In this document: one piece after another, positions 40,101 to 48,839 of the stretch
Layout: every line of letters starts with the position of its first letter
How positions within the stretch are numbered: position 1 is the stretch's first letter
DNA from: Elusimicrobiota bacterium
GTDB taxonomy: Bacteria; Elusimicrobiota; Elusimicrobia; UBA1565
Length of the DNA: 64,000 bases
Assembly: GCA_016196755.1 (NCBI GenBank)
Contig: JACPXC010000046.1
Span: 124,001 to 188,000, forward strand
Direction of reading: 5' to 3'
Notes under the pieces: model-generated
What the model was told of the DNA's origin: nothing
The model's database searches: none
Seen by the model: only the letters and a program-made list of their open reading frames with translations
Program-made: the position numbers and the translations under genes

Positions 40101-40797
40101 CTAGGAGGCTTTGCCGGCCAGCTCCTTCTTCCGCCGCTCGAGCTCCTCGCGGGCCTCGCGGTTGCGGAACTCGTCCTTGGCCTTGCGCAGGACCTCGTCG
40201 GGGTTGGTGTCCGCCGCGTCCTTGGTGCCCGCGGCCTCGGCTTCCTCGCCGCGCACGGCGTCGTCGAAGCGGTCGAGGTTGTCCTTCAGGTCGCCCACCT
40301 GGAATCCGCCGCGCAGCTCGGCCATCTCCTTCTGGACCTTGGCCTGCTCGGCGCGGGTCAGCCCGGCCTGGACCTTGGCCAGCGTCTCCTCGCGCTCCGC
40401 GAAGAACCGCGCCCGGTCGGCTTTGATGTCGACCAGGGTCTTTTCCGCGAGGAGGACCTGCTCCGCGGTGGAGCTCAGCGAGGACTCCAGGGCCTTGCGC
40501 GTGGCGATGAGGCCCAGCGCCATGTCGTCGTTCTTGGGGTCCGAGTCGGTCAGGATGGCGTCGATGCTCTTCTGGAGTTCGGCGATCTTATCGGTGTTGG
40601 ACTTGGCCTGCAGGCGCAGCTTCTCGGTCAAAGTCGAGGCCTGCTGGACCTTGCGGTTGTACTCCGGCTTGGCCGCGTTTAGCTGGTCGACGATGCGCTG
40701 AGCCATCGTCTGCGGAGTCTCGAGAGACTTCACGCCCCGGCCGAACAGGCCCAGGAACGCGTTCCAACCGCGCGCCAACAGGCTCCGGAACGCCGGG
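40101..40797 (-). repeat. Direct repeat copy 2 (second PspA-like domain)
   Basis: About 0.69 kb highly similar to 41346-42033, offset near 1.24 kb. Long runs are identical, for example across KADRARFFAEREETLAKVQA and KDEFRNREAREELERRKKEL. Confidence 0.85.
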
Positions 40798-42701
40798 CTG
40801 AAGTAGGCGCCGGCCGCCACGGCCGCGCCGGCCAGGGCCGCGAACAGGCCGACGGACTCGACGGAGCCGCCGTCCTTGGCCGCGGCGTCGGCCGCGGGCT
40901 CCGCCGCCTTCGGAGCCGAGCCGCCCTCGCGGATGAACGAGAACCAATCCTCGAGGAACATCGTCACGCCGCTGGCCGCCAGCAGACCGAGAGCCGCGCC
41001 CCACGACGCTCCGTGGTAGCCGACCAGGTAGCCGGCCGCCCCGGCTGCGATGAGGCCGAGCAGGCCCCCGAAGAGGATCGCGCCCTGGCTGACCTTGCCG
41101 GAGGTGCCGAAGCCCTTCTCGGCAATCCCGCCCAGGAGGATCATCCCAAGGATGCCGGCCCCCGGCAACAGGGCCACCATGCCGGCTACGCCGGCGAGCG
41201 CACCCGTGAAGAGCCCGGCGTAGACCGCAGCGCCGAGGTTGATGGCGATGTGGGTGACTTGTCCGGTCCAGCGGATGAAGGACTGGTGCTCTTTCGAGAG
41301 GATCCCGGAGAAGTCGACTTTCGCCCCGTCGGCGTCCGCCGTCCCGGTCGCCTTGCCGGCCAGTTCCTTCTTGCGGCGCTCGAGCTCCTCGCGGGCCTCG
41401 CGGTTGCGGAACTCGTCCTTGGCCTTGCGCAGGACCTCGTCGGGGTTGGTGTCCGCCGCGTCCTTGGTCCCCTTGGCGCCGGCTTCTTGGTCGCGCACGG
41501 CGTCCTCGAAGCGGCCGATGTTGTCCTGGAGGTCGCTCACCTGGAACCCGCCGCGCAGCTCGGCCATCTCCTTCTGGACCTTCGCCTGCTCGGCGCGGGT
41601 CAGCCCGGCCTGGACCTTGGCCAGCGTCTCCTCGCGCTCCGCGAAGAAGCGCGCCCGGTCGGCCTTGATGTCGATGAGGGTCTTCTCGGCCAGCTCGAGC
41701 TGGACCGCCGAGGCGGCGATCGAGCCTTCCACGGCCTTGCGGGTGTTGATCATGCCCAGCGCCATGTCGTCGTTTTTGGGGTCGGAGTCGGTCAGGATGG
41801 CGTCGATGCCCTTCTGCAGCTCGGCGACCTTGCCTTTCTCGGCGGCGATCTGCAGGCGCAGCTTCTCGGTCAAAGTCGAGGCCTGCTGGACCTTGCGGTT
41901 GTACTCCGGCTTGGCCGCGTTTAGCTGGTCCACGATGCGCTGGGCCATGTTCTGCGGGGTCTCGAGCGTCTTCACCCCCCGGCCGAACAGGCCCAGGAAC
42001 GCGTTCCAACCGCGCGCCAGCAGGTTCCGGAAAGACGGCGAGAAAGCCGCGCCGGCGGCCACGGCCGCGCCGACCACGGCGACGCCGACGCCGACCTCGG
42101 TGACGAGAGCGCCGTCCTTGTCGGCGGAGCGGCTCAGCCCGGAGAGACGGGCGGCCGCCGGCGCGCCGGGGACCGTGACGCCGTTGCCGCTATTAAAGGA
42201 ACGACCACGCCCGATGAAGAGGGTGTCGAGGGCGACGCCGGTCTGGGAAGCCGAGGCGCCGGGCTTCGCGATGGACTGGACCGTCTGGGCCAGGCCGCGG
42301 GCGGCGGCCGGCACGGCCGCGGCGCGCGCCGACGCGCCGGGGACCGTCACCGACTGGGAGGCGGCCGCGGGGGCCGGCCGAGCCAGCGGAACGGCGGAGG
42401 CCATGGGGAGGGCTGCGGCCGCGGCGCGCGGCGCGGCCGCGGCGGCGGGCGACACGGTCATGCTCGGCATCGCGCTCGGCAGCATCGGGGAAAGGGAGGG
42501 CGTGAAGCCTACGCGCGGGGAGCTCAGCGACGGAGCGCCCACGGACGCCGAGCCGGCGGCGCCGAGGCCGGCCGTCATGGGAGAGATAGGAACGGCGACG
42601 CCGCGCCCGACGACCTGGGCGTAGGCGCGGGTGGCCAGCGGGCCGGGGCTGGCGAGCAAGATCGAGGCGATTAACGTTACCGATAGCGTCTTTTGGATCA
42701 T
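40101..42701 (-). CDS. Exported protein with two tandem PspA/IM30-like domains and membrane segments between them
   Basis: An 866-aa protein. Signal peptide at 1-28, an Ala/Pro-rich stretch to about 200, then a PspA/IM30-like coiled-coil domain (about 224-449: WNAFLGLFGRGVKTLETPQN, LELAEKTLIDIKADRARF, IGRFEDAVRDQEA), a hydrophobic region of several membrane helices (about 465-600), and a second PspA-like copy (about 632-866). The copies are nearly identical in DNA, so the duplication is recent or kept alike by conversion. PspA normally binds the inner membrane from the cytoplasm and has no signal peptide. GGAGGAGA precedes the ATG, and GCTACAAT lies at 42735-42742. Confidence 0.75.
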   Translation of the reverse strand: MIQKTLSVTLIASILLASPGPLATRAYAQVVGRGVAVPISPMTAGLGAAGSASVGAPSLSSPRVGFTPSLSPMLPSAMPSMTVSPAAAAAPRAAAAALPMASAVPLARPAPAAASQSVTVPGASARAAAVPAAARGLAQTVQSIAKPGASASQTGVALDTLFIGRGRSFNSGNGVTVPGAPAAARLSGLSRSADKDGALVTEVGVGVAVVGAAVAAGAAFSPSFRNLLARGWNAFLGLFGRGVKTLETPQNMAQRIVDQLNAAKPEYNRKVQQASTLTEKLRLQIAAEKGKVAELQKGIDAILTDSDPKNDDMALGMINTRKAVEGSIAASAVQLELAEKTLIDIKADRARFFAEREETLAKVQAGLTRAEQAKVQKEMAELRGGFQVSDLQDNIGRFEDAVRDQEAGAKGTKDAADTNPDEVLRKAKDEFRNREAREELERRKKELAGKATGTADADGAKVDFSGILSKEHQSFIRWTGQVTHIAINLGAAVYAGLFTGALAGVAGMVALLPGAGILGMILLGGIAEKGFGTSGKVSQGAILFGGLLGLIAAGAAGYLVGYHGASWGAALGLLAASGVTMFLEDWFSFIREGGSAPKAAEPAADAAAKDGGSVESVGLFAALAGAAVAAGAYFSPAFRSLLARGWNAFLGLFGRGVKSLETPQTMAQRIVDQLNAAKPEYNRKVQQASTLTEKLRLQAKSNTDKIAELQKSIDAILTDSDPKNDDMALGLIATRKALESSLSSTAEQVLLAEKTLVDIKADRARFFAEREETLAKVQAGLTRAEQAKVQKEMAELRGGFQVGDLKDNLDRFDDAVRGEEAEAAGTKDAADTNPDEVLRKAKDEFRNREAREELERRKKELAGKAS
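41346..42033 (-). repeat. Direct repeat copy 1 (first PspA-like domain)
   Basis: First of the two copies. Differences cluster in the IAAEKGKVAELQ / AKSNTDKIAELQ and AVEGSIAASAVQLEL / ALESSLSSTAEQVLL segments. Confidence 0.85.
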
Positions 42702-42734
42702 GAGTCTCTCCTCCGTCCGTCGGAACCGAAAGGC

Positions 42735-42740
42735 ATTGTA
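42735..42740 (-). promoter_or_regulatory. -10 box (GCTACAAT) of the PspA-like gene
   Basis: TACAAT within GCTACAAT on the minus strand, 33 nt before the ATG; here the mRNA keeps a leader with a Shine-Dalgarno sequence. Confidence 0.5.
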
Positions 42741-42791
42741 GCCGCGGTTTCCTTTTTAATCTTGAGCACTTGGGGATATCCCGGATTGAAC

Positions 42792-42817
42792 ATAGGTCCT
42801 AAATCTCTTAGGTCCGG
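42792..42817 (-). promoter_or_regulatory. Double TAGGTCC motif upstream of the PspA-like gene
   Basis: On the plus strand: ATAGGTCCTAA, six bases, TAGGTCCGG, that is two copies 16 bp apart. It lies 52-77 nt upstream of the -10 box and overlaps the stop codon of the 42808-44049 gene. Confidence 0.5.
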
Positions 42818-44049
42818 CCCCGGGCCTCATCGGCCTCGGAGGTCCCAGGGATCGGAACGGCCGCCGCCAGACGGTCCGCGGCGTGATACGCGTGGCGATA
42901 GCCGACGACCAGGTGCACCTGGCGCACACCCCGCGCCGCGGCGTCCGCGGCGGCGGCGTCGGCCTGGGCCGCGGAGCGGACCGCGATGGCGTCGCCGGCG
43001 TCGACCAGGGTCAGCGGCGGCTCGAGCCGGCCCAGCTCGGCCGGGTCGACCCGGTCCGCGAAATAGACGTCGGCCTGGCGGGTCAGCTGCTCGGCCAGGT
43101 CGGTGAACCCGAGCCGGGAGGCCTCCGCCGCGTCGCGCAGGACGCCCCAGCGGCGGAGCGGGCGCAGAGACGTCATGGCGGCCCAGACGAAGGCGCCCAG
43201 CGCGGCCAAGAGCAGCCAGGCGCCGGCGTCCAGCGGCGAATAAGCCAGCCAGGCCAGCGGCAGCACCAGCGTCCCCGGCACCAGAACGGCCTCGGCCGCC
43301 CGCCGCCGGGCGGCGGCCCGGGTCTCGGGGCGGTCGGCCGGCAGGATCTCGGGGACTCCGCCGGCGGCCGCGGCATGGTCGCGCACCTCGCGGCCGGAGG
43401 TGACCCCGTAGAACGCGGGCAGGTTATGCTCGAAATAGACCTCGCCGCCCGCTTCCTCGACCGCGCGCGCCAACTCGACCACGCGGCCGCGGTCGTTGGG
43501 CATCAGCTGGCCGTGGGCCAGCGGGTGGACGTGGTAGACCGCCTCGGAGCGGCGGACGACCAGGGAGGGCAGGGGCCAGGAGGCGTCGATCTCATGGCGC
43601 GGGGCGCCGGAGGCTTGGTCCCAGAGCCGCGACAGCAGGCTCCAGGAGTCCACGGCGTCGGCCGGCATCTCCCTGGCGGGCAGCAGGCCCATCGCGCCCA
43701 GGCTGCGCAGGGCGGCGGGGGCGTCCTTAGCCTTGGCCAAGGCCTCGGCGACACGCTCCCTAGGCAGGCCGGCGGCCTCGGCCCGGGCGAGGACGGCCTG
43801 GGCCGGCGAGAGCGGCGCCGGCGCCGACGGCTCGGCGACGGCGTTGGGCGCGGCGATGGCGGAGAGCGCCGAGGGCCGCGCCGCAGGAGACCCCGGCAGG
43901 GACGGAAAGGTCGGCACGAGCGACGGCGCCGCCAGAGAAGGCGCCGATAACGTCGCGGGCGCCAAGAGCGGCGCCGCCGCTCCCGGCGGCACGGTCAACG
44001 GGACCCGCACCGGCGCCAAAGTCAGCGCCAGCGCGGCGGCCTTCACCAT
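42808..44049 (-). CDS. Ala/Pro-rich membrane protein of unknown function
   Basis: A 413-aa protein. The N-terminal 80 residues are Ala/Pro/Ser-rich with a weak signal (VKAAALALTLAPVRVPL). Residues 80-270 are soluble (YHVHPLAHGQLMPNDRG, VYFEHNLPAFYGVTSG); two membrane helices (about 262-300) follow, then a C-terminal domain ending VHLVVGYRHAYHAADRLAAA. The His-rich, alternating strands recall TraB/PrgY-type proteins, but I cannot assign it. It overlaps the giant-protein gene by 7 bp, so they are co-expressed. Confidence 0.7.
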   Translation of the reverse strand: MVKAAALALTLAPVRVPLTVPPGAAAPLLAPATLSAPSLAAPSLVPTFPSLPGSPAARPSALSAIAAPNAVAEPSAPAPLSPAQAVLARAEAAGLPRERVAEALAKAKDAPAALRSLGAMGLLPAREMPADAVDSWSLLSRLWDQASGAPRHEIDASWPLPSLVVRRSEAVYHVHPLAHGQLMPNDRGRVVELARAVEEAGGEVYFEHNLPAFYGVTSGREVRDHAAAAGGVPEILPADRPETRAAARRRAAEAVLVPGTLVLPLAWLAYSPLDAGAWLLLAALGAFVWAAMTSLRPLRRWGVLRDAAEASRLGFTDLAEQLTRQADVYFADRVDPAELGRLEPPLTLVDAGDAIAVRSAAQADAAAADAAARGVRQVHLVVGYRHAYHAADRLAAAVPIPGTSEADEARGRT

Positions 44050-47000
44050 CCCGACCGCCCGTTGCCGGACTTCGAGCCGCCGCTGAAGCCGCCGGAGCGG
44101 CCGCCGCCCGAGTTGTTGGCGCGCTCGCGGCGCTGGCGCTCGGCGTTGTCGCGGGCTCTCTGAGCGTCCCGCGCGGCCCGCTGACGCGCCTCTTCGGCGC
44201 GGCGACGGCTGGCCTCCTCGGCCTCGGCCGCGGAGATGGCGGAGGCGGCGCTGCCGTAGGCCGACTCGGCGTGGTTTTTGGCCCGGACGTACTCGCCGCG
44301 CCGAAGCGCCGCACGCGCCGAATCGAGCGCGCTGGAGCCCGGAGAACCTGTGATGGAGACTCCATAGGAACCCGACCAGTTGGTGGCCTCGCGGACCCTG
44401 GAGGCGGCCGAGGAGATCGCGGAAACCGCGTTCTGAGCGGCCTGGATCTCCCCGCGCAGGGTCGCGGCGACCAAGCCGGCCCTCGCCGTCACCCTATCGG
44501 CCGTCTGGTCCATCGCGTTCCAGTCGCCGTGGGCCGACTCGAAGGCACGCGAGGCGCCGACCAATTCGCCGCCCAGAGCATCAAGCTCGCCGAAGGCCGC
44601 CGTGATGGCGGGGCTGTCGGCCACCTTGTCGTTGGCCGCCTGGCGTGAGACCTCTCCGGCCGCGTCAATGGCCCGACGCGCGGCCTCGAGGCTGCGTCCG
44701 GCCTCGGCGTAAGCGTCGCGGTCGTTGCGGACCGAGACCCAGACCTTGTCGAGCGCGGCGTTGACGGCCGCCAGCGCGGCCGCCGCCTTGAACGGGTCGC
44801 CCTTGGCGGCTTTCACGGCCTTGCGCGCCTCCTCGAGATCCGTCAGGGCGGCGTCGTAGGCGCTCAGAGACGGCCGCATCGTGCGGCCGTCGCCGATGAC
44901 CTCGGCGTCGTACTGCTTTTTGCGCGAATCAAGGGCGGTCAAAGTCCGACCGTTCTCGGCCACGGCGGCCTCGAGGCGGGTCTTCTTGTCGAGGATCTCC
45001 TCGAGCCGGTGGCGCGCTAGGTCCTGGTGCGCGTCGGCCTGGTCGAGCAGGGAGGCCGCCGCGAGCAGGCGTCCGGCGGCGAACGCCGTCACGGCCTTCT
45101 CGGTCTTGGCCGCGGCTTGGTCCATCCCGGTGCGGGCCTCGGCCGGATTGTCGTCGATCGTCCCGTTCCCGTTGGGGTGCGTGGGATCGCCGGCTCCGAG
45201 AGAGAGGACCGACGGGGCGTAGGCGCGGCGCAATCCCTCGAGCAGGACGATCCGCTCTGGAGCCAGGGTCTCTAGACCGGCGCTCTCGGCCCGCCGGGCT
45301 TCCAAGGTCTTGGCGTGGCCTGACAGGGACTGCAGGGAGAGCCGGACGATATGCGCGGCTTGAGAAGCCGCGGTGTTCCCCGCGCTCAGCGCGGAGGCGG
45401 CCTCGCCCAGCTTGCCCTGTCCGAGGAAGGCCGCGGCCTCTTCGGCGCGCCGGGAGGCGTCGGCCAGGGACGTCGTAGGATCCTGGTCCTTCTCGCGCAA
45501 GGTCGTCTCGGGCTCGAGCCCCAGTCTCCGTCCTACCTGCTCGCGGGCCGCGGCGACCGACGCCGTCCCCCCGGCGATGCCGTCGGCGCGCAGGGCCGCC
45601 AGGTCGGCGACGATGGCGGAGGCTTGGGCGGCGCGGGACCTCAGTTCCTCGGCGCGCCTGTCCAGCGCGGCAAGCTTGGCGGAGCCGTCCGAGGCGGCCA
45701 GCGCCGCGGCGGCGGACTCCGCGGCCCCGGACAAACGCGAGGTCTCGCCGTCGAGCCAGGTCGATCCGATGGCGGCGCCGCCGAGGGCCGCCGTCGCGGC
45801 CGCCGCGGTCGGGAACACGGTGCTCCGGAAGTTCAGGACCGTGGCGACCAGCCTCTGGGCGTCTTGGCCGATGCGGTCGGCGAGCGCGCCGTCGCCGTCG
45901 AGGCCGCCCACCGGGTCGGTCTTCACCGTGACGCGGGCCCGCTCGAGCGCCGCGGCGCCGGCCGCCAGAGCCGATGACGCCATCGACGGCAGGAGGAACA
46001 GTCCGTCGTCGGCGCCGGCGGTCTGGAGCTTCTGCCAGCCCTTCTCGGCCATCGACAGCGCGGTGGTGAAGGATCGCAGCGCCGGCCCATGGCCGGTGAC
46101 GGCGGCCTCGAGCCTGGCCAGGTCCTCGGCGGCCTTCTGGGAGCGCTCGTTGAACGCCGCGATGACCTCGTTGAAGGACTTCTTGAACGGCGCGTAGGCG
46201 GCGAGGTTCCCGTAGAGCTCCTCCTGCCACGAGCGCTTCGTGCCGAGCACGGCCTCGACGCCGTCCTGCGGCTTGAACTCGACGGGCTCGTCCTGCAGGC
46301 GGCGCGCGGCGGCCTCGTAGCGCGAAGGCCAGAACGCGTTGACGAACCAGCCCCAGGAGAAGAGCGACGGCTCCAGGAGGGGGCGCACCTGGTCGTGGAC
46401 CAACTGGGCCGCGGCGAGCAGGATCTTGGCCGTGCCGGCGTTTAGCCGGATGGCCGCCGAGAGCTCGGCCGACTTGCCCACCCAACCGCGCGCCTTAGGA
46501 CCGGACTCCGCGCCGACGTAGGTGTCCAGCTTCAAATCGAGGCCGTCGATGATGGCCTCGAGCTTGACGTCCAGGGCGGTGCTCCAGCTCCGGAACAGCT
46601 CGTCGGCCTTGAGCCCCGCTCGGGCGGCGCGGCGGTTGAGGAAGACCGCGGCGCCCAGGGTCAGGACGTTGGCCAGGGCGAGGAGGATCCAGGTCCACAT
46701 CCGCCGCGAGGCCGCCGAGGCGTCGGCCCGGGCGATCGCCGACTCGGCCGAGCCCAGCACGGACTTCGCCGCTTCGAGGCGCTCGGCGTAGGCCGAGGAG
46801 CCGTCCTCGTAGGCTTCGCGCGCGGCGGCCAAGTCCTGGCGCGCCGTGACGAGGGCCTCCGCCGCGGCGTCGGCGTAGGGACGGCCTGTCAGCTCGGCGA
46901 GCAGGGTCTCGGCGGAGGCGATGCGGTCGGCGCCTCCGGCGAAGGCGGCCAGGGCTTCGCCGTGGGCGCGGGCGGCGGCCGAGACCGAGGCGGCCGCGGC

Positions 47001-48656
47001 GGCGGCGCCGGCCGGGTTCGTCTTGGCGAGCGTCGCCGCGTCCTTGAGGGAGGCGCGCCAGTCCGCGACGGCGGGGCGGGCCAGGTCTCCGGCGGACTTC
47101 GGATGCTCGGCCTGGAAGGAGGAGGCGGCCTTCTCCGAGGCCGCGACGGCCGCAGCGGCGGAGTCGAGCGATTCCACGGCGCGTACGGAATCGCGCTCGA
47201 AGCCGCGGGCGCGGTCGAGGGCGGCGCGGGCCTGGGAGACGGGCCCGGCCAGGGTCTCGGCGGCCGCGCGGGCCTGGCCGGCGGCGAGTTGGGTCTCGGC
47301 GGCGGCGGCGGCCGCGCGCAGGACGGCGGGGCTGGGCCAGGCCATCGCGGCGTAGGCGTCGGGATGCGCGGTCTTAAACGCCGGGCCCTCGCGCTCGAGG
47401 TCGGCGGCCAGGGTCTTGGCCGCGGCCGCGGAGGACTGGACCGAGCTCCTTTCAGCGGCGATCTTGGTCTCGAGCTGGGCCGTGACGTTCTTGACCGTCC
47501 CCTCGACGGCGCCGACGATGTCGCCCGAGCTCTTGAGCGCGGAGACCGCCCAGCGGTCGAGGTTGCCGGCGAACTGGGTCGTGCCGTCGAGTCCCCGCGC
47601 GTTGTAGGCGTCGGCGGTCCGCAGGAGCAGGACATGCTGCTGCATGACGATGGTCAGGATGGCTCCGTCGCGCTCGCCGGTCTGGGGATGCGTCTGGGCG
47701 AGGATCCCTTCCTTTTTATAGAGGCCTTGGCCGGTGGCGAAATCGACGGCGTCGTCGCCGTAGTGGGTCCGGCCCTCGGCGTCGGTGTAGCGCAGGCCCG
47801 AGGCGTCCTGGACGAGGACAGCGGTCCAGTGCTTGCCGGCCATCGAATCGGCCAGGCGCTGGAGCTCGGCCTTGCCGAGACCGACGTCGCCTATGACGAT
47901 GACGCGCACCGAGGCGTCGTAGCGCGCCAGGGCGTCGCCCAGGTCGCGGGCCTGCAGGACGGCGGCCTGCGTGGCCTCCGCGTCCGGCTGGGCCTGGGCC
48001 ACGACGGCAATCGGCGCGGGGACGGCCAGCGGGCGCGCGGGGGCCTGGGCGAGCGACAGAGCGGGGTTGAGGAGAGCGGCGCCCAGCATCAGCGCCGCTA
48101 CGAAGCCTTTGACGCGCGAGAATACGCCTTGCGAGGCGGGCGCTCTGGGCGTAACGCCGCTCGAGTCCCAGGCGGGCGCTCCCAACGCGTTAGCGTTGCG
48201 CCGCAGGGAGGCGTTGACGCGGCGGGAGTCGAAGCGGGCGGCGGGGGCGGCCTGCGCCTCGTCGGAGTAGACGGGAGAGCCGGACGTCATCGGCGCAGGC
48301 GCCGCGGCGGCGGCGGTCCGCAGAGCCGCGGACTGTTTCGCGACGGCGGCGGGCAGGACGGCGGCTGCCGCCGCGGGAGCGGCGGCGACGGCCGCGGCGG
48401 AACGCGCGACGGGAGCCGAGGCGGCAACGGCCGCGCGGGGCGCCGTCGGCAGGGTGCCGGTCAGGCCGGAGGGAGTGAAGGACGGGAGCGTGGACGGCAG
48501 GCTGGGGCCCGCGGCCGGCGCGGCGGCGCCGGCTCCGGAGACCGGGGCGGCGGGACGGCCGACGGGGACAGCGGCGGCGCGCCCGACGCCTTGCGCCAGG
48601 ATGGGCTGGGCGAAGAAAAGAATGGAGGAGACTGCGGCTAAAATCCGGTTTCTCAT
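44043..48656 (-). CDS. Giant exported coiled-coil membrane protein with TPM-like region and Gly/Ser tail
   Basis: About 1537 aa from ATG 48656; GTG 48662 would add two residues. Signal peptide at 1-21, Ala/Pro-rich stretch to about 220, then a possible TPM-like domain (about 225-370: VRVIVIGDVGLGKAELQRLA, GILAQTH). Long Ala/Glu-rich helices follow, with a membrane segment (WTWILLALANVLTLGAAVF) near 655 and more than 800 residues of coiled coil beyond. The tail GGGRSGGFSGGSKSGNG resembles those of TPM proteins. Only part of the fold can be named. TACAAT lies 8 nt upstream of the ATG. The Psp-like gene is two genes on. Confidence 0.75.
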   Translation of the reverse strand: MRNRILAAVSSILFFAQPILAQGVGRAAAVPVGRPAAPVSGAGAAAPAAGPSLPSTLPSFTPSGLTGTLPTAPRAAVAASAPVARSAAAVAAAPAAAAAVLPAAVAKQSAALRTAAAAAPAPMTSGSPVYSDEAQAAPAARFDSRRVNASLRRNANALGAPAWDSSGVTPRAPASQGVFSRVKGFVAALMLGAALLNPALSLAQAPARPLAVPAPIAVVAQAQPDAEATQAAVLQARDLGDALARYDASVRVIVIGDVGLGKAELQRLADSMAGKHWTAVLVQDASGLRYTDAEGRTHYGDDAVDFATGQGLYKKEGILAQTHPQTGERDGAILTIVMQQHVLLLRTADAYNARGLDGTTQFAGNLDRWAVSALKSSGDIVGAVEGTVKNVTAQLETKIAAERSSVQSSAAAAKTLAADLEREGPAFKTAHPDAYAAMAWPSPAVLRAAAAAAETQLAAGQARAAAETLAGPVSQARAALDRARGFERDSVRAVESLDSAAAAVAASEKAASSFQAEHPKSAGDLARPAVADWRASLKDAATLAKTNPAGAAAAAASVSAAARAHGEALAAFAGGADRIASAETLLAELTGRPYADAAAEALVTARQDLAAAREAYEDGSSAYAERLEAAKSVLGSAESAIARADASAASRRMWTWILLALANVLTLGAAVFLNRRAARAGLKADELFRSWSTALDVKLEAIIDGLDLKLDTYVGAESGPKARGWVGKSAELSAAIRLNAGTAKILLAAAQLVHDQVRPLLEPSLFSWGWFVNAFWPSRYEAAARRLQDEPVEFKPQDGVEAVLGTKRSWQEELYGNLAAYAPFKKSFNEVIAAFNERSQKAAEDLARLEAAVTGHGPALRSFTTALSMAEKGWQKLQTAGADDGLFLLPSMASSALAAGAAALERARVTVKTDPVGGLDGDGALADRIGQDAQRLVATVLNFRSTVFPTAAAATAALGGAAIGSTWLDGETSRLSGAAESAAAALAASDGSAKLAALDRRAEELRSRAAQASAIVADLAALRADGIAGGTASVAAAREQVGRRLGLEPETTLREKDQDPTTSLADASRRAEEAAAFLGQGKLGEAASALSAGNTAASQAAHIVRLSLQSLSGHAKTLEARRAESAGLETLAPERIVLLEGLRRAYAPSVLSLGAGDPTHPNGNGTIDDNPAEARTGMDQAAAKTEKAVTAFAAGRLLAAASLLDQADAHQDLARHRLEEILDKKTRLEAAVAENGRTLTALDSRKKQYDAEVIGDGRTMRPSLSAYDAALTDLEEARKAVKAAKGDPFKAAAALAAVNAALDKVWVSVRNDRDAYAEAGRSLEAARRAIDAAGEVSRQAANDKVADSPAITAAFGELDALGGELVGASRAFESAHGDWNAMDQTADRVTARAGLVAATLRGEIQAAQNAVSAISSAASRVREATNWSGSYGVSITGSPGSSALDSARAALRRGEYVRAKNHAESAYGSAASAISAAEAEEASRRRAEEARQRAARDAQRARDNAERQRRERANNSGGGRSGGFSGGSKSGNGRSGW

Positions 48657-48664
48657 AGGCACGG

Positions 48665-48670
48665 ATTGTA
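48665..48670 (-). promoter_or_regulatory. -10 box (GCTACAAT) of the giant-protein gene
   Basis: TACAAT on the minus strand, 8 nt before the ATG at 48656; the GTG at 48662 lies only 2 nt after the box and is a less likely start. Confidence 0.5.
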
Positions 48671-48724
48671 GCCCACCGCGACGCGGTGGAGTATGAGTCG
48701 ACTGGGGTGCCAGGCTTCAGGGAT

Positions 48725-48747
48725 TAGGCCCAGCCGGGCTGGGCCTA
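48725..48747. repeat. Perfect palindrome with 10-bp arms
   Basis: Arms TAGGCCCAGC and GCTGGGCCTA around CGG, about 55 nt upstream of the -10 box of the giant-protein gene. The ends carry the same TAGG/CCTA as the motif. Confidence 0.75.
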
Positions 48748-48767
48748 GAGGCGAGACCGGGGTCTAA

Positions 48768-48779
48768 CCTAGGTCCTAT
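48768..48779 (-). promoter_or_regulatory. CCTAGGTCCTAT motif upstream of the giant-protein gene
   Basis: Copy of the recurring motif, about 98 nt upstream of the -10 box, between the two palindromes of this intergenic region. Confidence 0.5.
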
Positions 48780-48791
48780 CTATCGGAACGG

Positions 48792-48836
48792 AAGTCGGGG
48801 CTTGTTCCTAAGTAACTTAGGAACAAGCCCCGACTT
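48792..48836. repeat. Perfect 45-bp palindrome with 22-bp arms
   Basis: The left arm 48792-48813 begins AAGTCGGGGCTTGTTCC; the right arm is its exact complement, with one central A. It begins 4 nt after the protease stop codon (48840). A T-run is missing on the minus strand (CTTCCGTTCC follows), so it is not a textbook terminator, but such a stem could still stop transcription or protect the mRNA end. Confidence 0.85.
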
Positions 48837-48839
48837 TGA

